DNA from: a bacterium
Lineage (GTDB): Bacteria > Latescibacterota > UBA2968 > GCA-2709665
Length of the DNA stretch: 9,310 nucleotides
Assembly (NCBI GenBank): GCA_027619145.1
Contig: JAQCGA010000117.1
Coordinates: 1 to 9,310 of the forward strand
Reading direction: 5' to 3'
The notes under the pieces are model-generated. The model had not been told where the DNA came from and searched no databases. It worked only from the letters and a program-made list of their open reading frames with translations. Shown here piece after piece: positions 5,118-9,310 of the stretch. How positions within the stretch are numbered: position 1 is the stretch's first letter; each line of letters starts with the position of its first letter. A program made the translations under genes and the position numbers.

Positions 5118-6107
5118 GTGAAAACACGCAGACTTTTCCTTTTGATGCTTCTGACGGTCTTCCTGGCGCCGGGTCTGCTCCAGGCGCAGACGGCTGCTGA
5201 CGCCGACTTCAACGGCAACGGCACGGTGGACTTTTCTGACTTCATCCTTTTCGCACAGGCTTACAATTCCACTCAGACCAGGTACGACCTCAACGGCAAC
5301 GGCACGGTGGACTTTTCCGACTTCATCCTGTTCGCCAGGGCGTACGGACAGAGGACAGGCCAGGAAGATAACAGCCTCACCGTGACGCTGTCCGGCAGCA
5401 CGACGATGGACCTGGTCTACATCCAGCCGGGGACGTTTACGATGGGTTCGCCGGAGGATGAGGAGGGACGAGACAGCATCGAAGGGCCACAGCACGAGGT
5501 GACCATCAGTCAGGGGTTCTATCTGGGCAAATACGAGGTAACGCAGGGGCAGTGGCAGGCTGTGATGAGGACGACACCGTGGTCGGGACAAGACTTCGTG
5601 CAGGCAGATCCAGACAACCCGGCTGTGTATGTGTCCTGGGACGACGTGCAGGCATTTGTTCACAAGCTGAACGTGACAGCAGGGGACTCTCTGTACCGGC
5701 TGCCGACAGAAGCCGAATGGGAATATGCGTGTCGCGCGGGAACCACCTCACGGTGGTCGTTTGGAGATGATGAGAGTCAGTTAACGGAGTATGCGTGGTA
5801 TATTGAAAATGCCTGGAATGTGGGTGAACGATATGCGCACAGGGTAGGTACGAAGAAACCAAACCTGTGGGGATTATATGATATGCACGGGAACGTGTAT
5901 GAGTGGTGCCAGGATCGGTTTGGGTCTTATTCGAGCAGTGCGCAGACAGATCCACAAGGGCCGTCATCGGACTCGGACCGTATTGTTCGGGGTGCTTCCG
6001 TCTCCTTCGGCGCCCGGCACCTGCGGTCGGCGCATCGCATCTCTGGCGCCTCGCCGTCCGCCCGCATCTACGACCTCGGTTTTCGTCTGTTGAGGCGGGC
6101 CAGATAA
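5118..6107 (+). CDS. secreted dockerin-like + FGE-sulfatase (C-type lectin fold) protein, putative DGR target
   Basis: This is a 329-residue exported protein. The start is GTG 5118, preceded by GGGAGGGAG (5104-5112); an in-frame TTG at 5094 falls inside the terminator T-run. Residues 1-24 are a signal peptide (K-T-R-R, then L-F-L-L-M-L-L-T-V-F-L, cleavage after about A-Q-A/Q). Residues 30-46 and 57-73 are two dockerin-type loops (D-x-N-x-N-G-x-V-D-F-S-D). Residues 97-326 form an FGE-sulfatase domain: M-D-L-V-Y-I-Q-P-G-T-F-T-M-G-S, H-E-V-T-I, K-Y-E-V-T-Q-G-Q-W, R-L-P-T-E-A-E-W-E-Y-A-C-R-A-G, L-Y-D-M-H-G-N-V-Y-E-W-C and final L-G-F-R-L. Active formylglycine-generating enzymes carry two catalytic Cys in the C-terminal part. 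Here the equivalent region (291-323) has none, so a ligand-binding role is more likely than sulfatase maturation. The C-terminal region also looks like a retroelement variable region (see separate entry). It is the first gene after the leader promoter and is followed on the same strand by a secreted caspase-like peptidase. Confidence 0.94.
   Translation: MKTRRLFLLMLLTVFLAPGLLQAQTAADADFNGNGTVDFSDFILFAQAYNSTQTRYDLNGNGTVDFSDFILFARAYGQRTGQEDNSLTVTLSGSTTMDLVYIQPGTFTMGSPEDEEGRDSIEGPQHEVTISQGFYLGKYEVTQGQWQAVMRTTPWSGQDFVQADPDNPAVYVSWDDVQAFVHKLNVTAGDSLYRLPTEAEWEYACRAGTTSRWSFGDDESQLTEYAWYIENAWNVGERYAHRVGTKKPNLWGLYDMHGNVYEWCQDRFGSYSSSAQTDPQGPSSDSDRIVRGASVSFGARHLRSAHRISGASPSARIYDLGFRLLRRAR
5205..5335 (+). 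repeat. near-identical DNA duplication encoding the two dockerin-like loops
   Basis: The 50-base segments 5205-5254 and 5286-5335 match at 47 of 50 positions and are 81 bases (27 codons) apart. Two of the three differences are in third codon positions. This points to recent duplication or gene conversion of the calcium-loop unit. Confidence 0.85.
5991..6089 (+). other. candidate DGR variable region (VR) at the 3' end of the FGE-domain gene
   Basis: Codons for V295, S296, F297, G298, H301, H306, I308, S309, G310, A311, S314, A315, I317, Y318 and D319 occupy the positions that vary in DGR-diversified C-type-lectin proteins. All fifteen are NNY (13 NNC, 2 NNT), as expected if each was copied from an AAY template codon with random change at the adenines. 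Between 5991 and 6092 there are only six adenines (6019, 6034, 6039, 6066, 6070, 6073) and all lie in these codons. The fixed scaffold (A-R-x-L-R-S-A-x-R, S-P, R, L-G-F-R) has none. Adenine-specific mutagenic retrohoming is established for DGRs. That this locus is a target is inference, since neither template repeat nor reverse transcriptase is in the window. Confidence 0.72.
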
Positions 6108-6157
6108 CACTCTGCACTTTTACGCTGTTACCCTTTTGGGATTCAAGCCTTTGGGTG

Positions 6158-6185
6158 GTTGTGAGGCCATGAAGGGCCTCATAAC
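6158..6185 (+). terminator. strong 11-bp hairpin downstream of the FGE-domain gene
   Basis: GTTGTGAGGCC (6158-6168) pairs with GGCCTCATAAC (6175-6185), ten Watson-Crick pairs and one G.U, around a 6-base loop ATGAAG. It lies 51 bases past the stop codon. The following bases (GATAAAAAG) are A-rich rather than T-rich, so it is at best a weak terminator on the plus strand. It may instead stabilise the mRNA end or, given the candidate VR, correspond to the hairpin/cruciform found downstream of variable regions in some DGRs. Confidence 0.5.
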
Positions 6186-6267
6186 GATAAAAAGCCCACT
6201 GAAGTAGGATGGGAGATAAGAAGCCCCGCAGAGGCACGGAAATTCAACGACCTGGGGAAGTCGTCCG

Positions 6268-8667
6268 ATGCGATTCCTGATTTTCTTCATTATAGTGGCA
6301 ACTACAGCCACTCAATTCGCGCTGTCTGGATGGGCTGAAGCCGGCACCGGTTGGGGGCGATCTGCGCCGTTCCAGGTGGATACGCGAGAGGGCCAGGCTA
6401 CGCGACACAGCTTGAGACTGCCTGAGGAGAAGAATCCGGATCGTACGGTGGATCACGAACCTCTGGTTGCCTGGACATTCTCGCCTCCCTGGACAGAGGA
6501 TGTGCAAACAGCGTATCAGTGCCGCGTGATGTTGGGGCAAAATCCTGTTTGGGACAGCGGCAAGGTCGCATCCGGTGAAGCAAGGGCGGTTTTTCGGGGG
6601 GCCGCATCCCAGTTGAAAGATGGAGAGGCCCGCACGGCACAGATGCGCGTGTGGAACCGCACGGACAAAGAGAGCGCCTGGGCCAATTTAACATTCCGGA
6701 TGAACAGGGTGCCGCCTGCGCCGGGGAACCCGCGACCTCTACCCAACGATGCAATTGAGACTGATGAGCCTGCGCAGATCGCTTTCTGGGACCTGGGCGT
6801 CGATGCCGACGGCGATTCGCTTTTCGTGACTCTTCTGGGCGATTTGAATGCGCAGACACCACGGACGGTGCGCAGCCTGCTGAGCAATACCTCGGGTGCG
6901 CTTGCAGGGCTATCGCGCGACGGCACCTATGTGTGGCAGGTGGTGGTGTCCGATGGGTATGAAGAAACGAGAGGTCCGGTATGGTCGTTCTCTATCCGGG
7001 GTTCAGCGCCTTTGGCGCACATCCGGACCGTGCGGGTCAATGGTGAGGCGATTGACGAAGGCGCCCAGGCTGTTTATGCGCAACTGGGTACTGATCGGTT
7101 GTCGTTTTCCGGCTCATGGGATATTCGGGGCAATCCGGCCAAGACGATTGTTGCCCACCACTGGACACTGCGGTCGCTTGAATCGATGGGTGCGGTAGAG
7201 AACACCTTGAGTACGGCGTCTGCATTCGAGGTTGACGCGCTGGAGATCGGATCCGGCACGTTTCGCCTGATTTACAATGTAACGGACTCAGAGGGAAATG
7301 TCGGGGTGTCTGATTCGATGACCGTGAATGTGCGGCCCGATGTGGGCCAGGCCATCATTGTGGCTGGAGGGTATCAGGGCGATAACTGGGAGGTGTTTTT
7401 CAACTATACTACCAGTGTTACCAACAATACGTACAACTTGCTGGTAAACCGGCGGAGGTACAGTCCGGATGCGATCACCTATCTGAATCCGGTTCCCTGG
7501 GATAAAACGAGTTATTCCCAAAGCGTCCGTGTGAGTGATACGAATATGTCTGTTGAGCGACTGGGAACAGCGATCGACTCGGTATCAAACAGAAATGTGA
7601 AACAGAAAATACCGCTGCTGATCTTTCTGGCGGGTCATGGCGGGGAGGGCGTGTTTTACCTGAGTGATGAGGAGGAGTTGAAGGCAGCCGAGGTTCGGCG
7701 CTGGTTTGATGATTTGAATGAAAAAAAACGCATCGAACGAAACCTGGCCGATTTGAATGCGATCTTTCCGGGAGAGGTCGTCATGGTTGTGGATTTTTGC
7801 TATTCGCGCACATTTCTGGAACAGATCTCCGGGCCGGGTCGGGTAATCGTCGGCAGCAGTTCCAATCGGGTGGCTTCGGTAAGCAAAGGAAAGTCGTTCG
7901 GTTCTTTTTTCTTTGAGGGAGTTTCCAAAGGCTGGGATGCGTTTCGCAGTTTTGAATCGGCGCGAGCCCGAATCAAAGCGTCGTTCGATCAGGAACCCTA
8001 TATCGACGCCGACGGCGATCAGACGCCGATTTACGACGTTTCGGGCAAACGGAATCCCGGCACCGAACGCGATGAGCAGATCGCACGCAGCATTTTCATT
8101 GGAGGTGAATTCCTCAATTTGAGTCGCCTGCATCCTGAAATCGACACCCCCGCCCTGCAAAAACAATCCGACGGCAGGTATGTACTGACGGCGATGGCCG
8201 ACAAGGAACTGACTCTGTCCCTTACAACGGTGCCTCAGGCTTTCGATCCCGAGGCATTTGGAGGTTTTCCAGAACAAACGATGACAGTTCAGGATAGCGT
8301 GCAGGACGGCAATAAGCAGTTATATCGGATTGTCTGGACACCGCCTGGATCGGGCGCTTATGTGCTTCTGGTGCAGGGTGTGGATAACCTGAATAATCTG
8401 GCCGCCCATCGGGCCGTCGAAGTAACGGTGGAAGGTGCCGGATTGGTGGGAGACTTCAACGGATATGGACAGGTTGGGTTCCCGGATTTTGTGCTGTTTG
8501 CCAGGCAGTATGGAAAGACGCGGGAGAGTTCCGGGTGGGATGAACGGTTCGATCTGAATGGCGATGGTGAGGTGGGGTTTCAGGATTTTGTGATTTTTGC
8601 AAGTGTGTATGGAAAGGCGCCGGTTGCGGCGAAGTCAGTCATTCCGGCTCAGCAGCAACCCCGTTGA
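6268..8667 (+). CDS. secreted caspase/C13-like (clan CD) cysteine peptidase with Ig-like and dockerin-like domains
   Basis: This is a 799-residue exported protein. ATG 6268 follows GGGGAAG at 6254-6260, seven bases upstream. Residues 1-25 are a signal peptide (F-L-I-F-F-I-I-V core, cleavage near A-E-A). Residues of about 60-145, 150-245 and 250-357 look like Ig/FnIII-type beta domains (Y-Q-C-R-V, Y-V-W-Q-V-V-V-S-D-G, T-F-R-L-I-Y-N-V-T-D-S-E-G-N). The peptidase spans about 360-615: Q-A-I-I-V-A-G-G at its start, catalytic His457 in L-A-G-H-G-G-E-G, and catalytic Cys511 in V-V-D-F-C-Y-S-R-T-F, the hallmark dyad of caspase, legumain and gingipain relatives. The stretch D-A-D-G-D-Q-T-P-I-Y-D follows the core. 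A beta domain (620-724) and two dockerin-like loops (D729-x-N..., D762-L-N-G-D-G...) end the protein. The substrate cannot be read from sequence. It shares the docking module with the preceding gene, 160 bases upstream, suggesting joint secretion or assembly. Coding quality is good throughout, with no sign of decay. Confidence 0.94.
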   Translation: MRFLIFFIIVATTATQFALSGWAEAGTGWGRSAPFQVDTREGQATRHSLRLPEEKNPDRTVDHEPLVAWTFSPPWTEDVQTAYQCRVMLGQNPVWDSGKVASGEARAVFRGAASQLKDGEARTAQMRVWNRTDKESAWANLTFRMNRVPPAPGNPRPLPNDAIETDEPAQIAFWDLGVDADGDSLFVTLLGDLNAQTPRTVRSLLSNTSGALAGLSRDGTYVWQVVVSDGYEETRGPVWSFSIRGSAPLAHIRTVRVNGEAIDEGAQAVYAQLGTDRLSFSGSWDIRGNPAKTIVAHHWTLRSLESMGAVENTLSTASAFEVDALEIGSGTFRLIYNVTDSEGNVGVSDSMTVNVRPDVGQAIIVAGGYQGDNWEVFFNYTTSVTNNTYNLLVNRRRYSPDAITYLNPVPWDKTSYSQSVRVSDTNMSVERLGTAIDSVSNRNVKQKIPLLIFLAGHGGEGVFYLSDEEELKAAEVRRWFDDLNEKKRIERNLADLNAIFPGEVVMVVDFCYSRTFLEQISGPGRVIVGSSSNRVASVSKGKSFGSFFFEGVSKGWDAFRSFESARARIKASFDQEPYIDADGDQTPIYDVSGKRNPGTERDEQIARSIFIGGEFLNLSRLHPEIDTPALQKQSDGRYVLTAMADKELTLSLTTVPQAFDPEAFGGFPEQTMTVQDSVQDGNKQLYRIVWTPPGSGAYVLLVQGVDNLNNLAAHRAVEVTVEGAGLVGDFNGYGQVGFPDFVLFARQYGKTRESSGWDERFDLNGDGEVGFQDFVIFASVYGKAPVAAKSVIPAQQQPR

Positions 8668-8778
8668 TGACACCATCTCAATTTCACGGGCACTGACCAC
8701 ATCGTGGCCACGGCTTCGTAAAACGTGAGCCAGAGTCTGCGAAATGTCTTCGTCGAGGTACAGCTTTATTTCATCCAC
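8635..8778 (-). pseudogene. truncated DUF5615-type (PIN-like) toxin gene
   Basis: On the minus strand, GTG at 8778-8776 (purine-rich GGGACAGG just upstream) opens D-E-I-K-L-Y-L-D-E-D-I-S-Q-T-L-A-H-V-L, then R-S-R-G-H-D-V-V-S-A-R-E-I-E-M-V-S-S-T. This matches the N-terminus typical of DUF5615 PIN-like proteins, including the conserved acidic L-D-E-D motif and the R-G-H-D-V block. Family members usually run to about 110-120 residues with a second acidic block (T-x-N-x-x-D-F). Here the similarity stops at about 8662, and the frame ends after 47 residues in unrelated sequence inside the 3' end of the caspase-like gene. The upstream minus-strand frame ending at TAA 8768-8766 may be the tail of a cognate antitoxin but lacks a start codon. 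The locus is a broken toxin-antitoxin remnant left by a rearrangement at the caspase gene's end. Confidence 0.62.
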
Positions 8779-9022
8779 GGCCTGTCCCGGTGTTCCGGCC
8801 GGATGGAAGCCTCCGTATTTTGTTCAATCAAGTGGTCGATTTCAGAAAAGTCAATGGGATCAGGTGTTCTCGAAATACCGTGAATGCCAGAAACTCAGAT
8901 GTTTTCCACGTTGGCCGCAGGGGAGTGGTCTCCGCGCCCGTCTTCTATGGGGCCGGGTGGGGAACGTGCCAACGTGTCGCTTTTGTAGAATTGAATGTGG
9001 TGCTTCCGGGATCCAAAGTGGG

Positions 9023-9041
9023 AGTCCCGCAGGGGCTTTTT
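9023..9041 (+). terminator. weak terminator-like hairpin
   Basis: AGTCCC (9023-9028) pairs with GGGGCT (9032-9037), including one G.U, around a 3-base loop, and TTTT follows (9038-9041). The stem is short. If functional it would end transcripts reading out of the caspase-like gene before the next gene at 9131. Confidence 0.35.
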
Positions 9042-9074
9042 GACCGTAGCGCGGGGGTTCACCCCCGTGCGGTC
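9042..9074. repeat. REP-like imperfect palindrome
   Basis: GCGCGGGGG (9049-9057) pairs with CCCCCGTGC (9062-9070) around TTCA, with one G.U. The stem extends outward with GACC (9042-9045) and GGTC (9071-9074) across a 3-base bulge. No T-run follows. The shape resembles bacterial interspersed palindromic (REP-type) elements; whether it recurs in the genome cannot be seen from one copy. Confidence 0.45.
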
Positions 9075-9130
9075 CCGGTCATCTGTTACCAGGTTTCGAA
9101 CTGCTGGCTGACCAGGTGAGGATAAAAGGT

Positions 9131-9310
9131 ATGTGCCGAACAACTTTAACATTGATAATGATCCTTTTCTGGACAGCAGTCTGTTTTGCGCAGTCGCCAG
9201 AAGTAGAGCCGAATGGCGGACAGAGTTCTGCAAATCTGCTCACACCAGGAGTTCAGATCCAGGGTTCCTTTTTCTCATCTGTGGATATTGATTATTACAG
9301 GTTGGAGTTG
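9131..9310 (+). CDS. secreted protein with N-terminal PPC-like domain, 3' partial
   Basis: ATG 9131 is preceded by GGTGAGGATAAAAGG, and the frame is open for 60 codons to the window's end. Residues 1-20 form a signal peptide (M-C-R-T-T-L-T-L-I-M-I-L-F-W-T-A-V-C-F-A, cleavage before Q-S-P). The mature start E-V-E-P-N-G-G-Q-S-S-A-N-L-L, then G-V-Q-I-Q-G-S-F-F, and D-I-D-Y-Y-R-L-E-L is the classic opening of a bacterial pre-peptidase C-terminal (PPC) domain, a small beta-sandwich found at the ends of secreted peptidases and other extracellular proteins. The catalytic or binding partner domain, if any, lies beyond the window. It is the third exported protein in a row on this strand. Confidence 0.85.
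   Translation, partial: MCRTTLTLIMILFWTAVCFAQSPEVEPNGGQSSANLLTPGVQIQGSFFSSVDIDYYRLEL

Larger units (their letters stand above)
8779..9130. other. scarred intergenic region, no convincing intact gene
   Basis: Open frames exist on both strands but none has a plausible ribosome binding site, recognised motif or coding bias. The stretch contains an inverted repeat CACGTTGG/CCAACGTG (8907-8914, 8969-8976; 54-base spacer), a terminator-like hairpin (9023-9041) and a REP-like palindrome (9042-9074). With the toxin remnant beside it, it reads as debris of past insertions and deletions. Confidence 0.5.

Noticed and set aside
4965..5663. 232-residue minus-strand open frame
   Set aside because: It crosses the promoter leader, the terminator and the signal-peptide region of a clearly coding plus-strand gene; its internal repeat merely mirrors the dockerin-loop duplication.
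5506..6237. 243-residue minus-strand open frame opposite the FGE-domain gene
   Set aside because: It is a shadow of the FGE-domain gene in a GC-rich stretch; low-complexity composition, no recognisable motif and no ribosome binding site.
6108..6267. Template repeat, avd-like gene or DGR reverse transcriptase next to the candidate VR
   Set aside because: No adenine-rich near-copy of the VR and no Y-x-D-D-type open frame is seen here or elsewhere in the window.
7585..8277. 230-residue minus-strand open frame within the caspase-like gene
   Set aside because: The plus-strand frame contains the catalytic motifs; the antisense frame has none.
8744..9119. Overlapping plus-strand open frames of 99 and 109 residues
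   Set aside because: They run antisense to the toxin remnant and through palindromes, with no motif or ribosome binding site.

Overview
The window looks like the chromosome of an uncultured, moderately GC-rich bacterium. Two secreted proteins carry a duplicated dockerin-like calcium-loop module of the form D-F-N-G-x-G-x-V-x-F-x-D-F-x-x-F-A. From memory this style is common in Latescibacterota, Poribacteria and related FCB-type candidate phyla, so the taxonomic guess is an inference from that motif alone.

Positions 1-4762 hold a same-strand, tightly packed replication module of the kind found in prophages and integrative elements. It contains the C-terminal part of an archaeo-eukaryotic primase (prim-pol), a small overlapping ORF, a conserved unknown protein and a stand-alone family A DNA polymerase with a 3'-5' exonuclease domain. 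The polymerase has Leu at the position equivalent to E. coli Phe762. Next come three tandem 22-bp palindromic iterons, a winged-helix protein and two small unknown proteins, with further short coupled ORFs. Stop/start overlaps (ATGA, TAATG, GTGA) indicate polycistronic, coupled translation. The primase start lies outside the window, and no integrase, capsid or conjugation gene is visible.

Positions 4763-5117 are a boundary and leader region with a good sigma70-type promoter and an intrinsic terminator immediately before the next ribosome binding site.

Positions 5118-8667 encode two exported proteins. The first has a signal peptide, two dockerin-like loops and an FGE-sulfatase (C-type-lectin-fold) domain. 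Its C-terminus looks like a variable region (VR) of a diversity-generating retroelement (DGR): fifteen candidate variable codons are all NNY, and adenine is absent from the fixed codons across about 100 bases. No reverse transcriptase or template repeat lies in the window, so diversification would have to act from elsewhere. The second is a 799-residue secreted caspase/C13-like (clan CD) cysteine peptidase with Ig/FnIII-like domains and the same dockerin-like module at its C-terminus. The two proteins may form a co-secreted set (a diversified binder plus a protease docked to a common partner), which is a hypothesis.

Positions 8668-9130 are a scarred intergenic region. They hold a truncated DUF5615-type (PIN-like) toxin gene on the minus strand, a terminator-like hairpin and a REP-like palindrome. 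From 9131 another secreted protein begins with a signal peptide and the start of a PPC (bacterial pre-peptidase C-terminal) domain, and it runs off the window.
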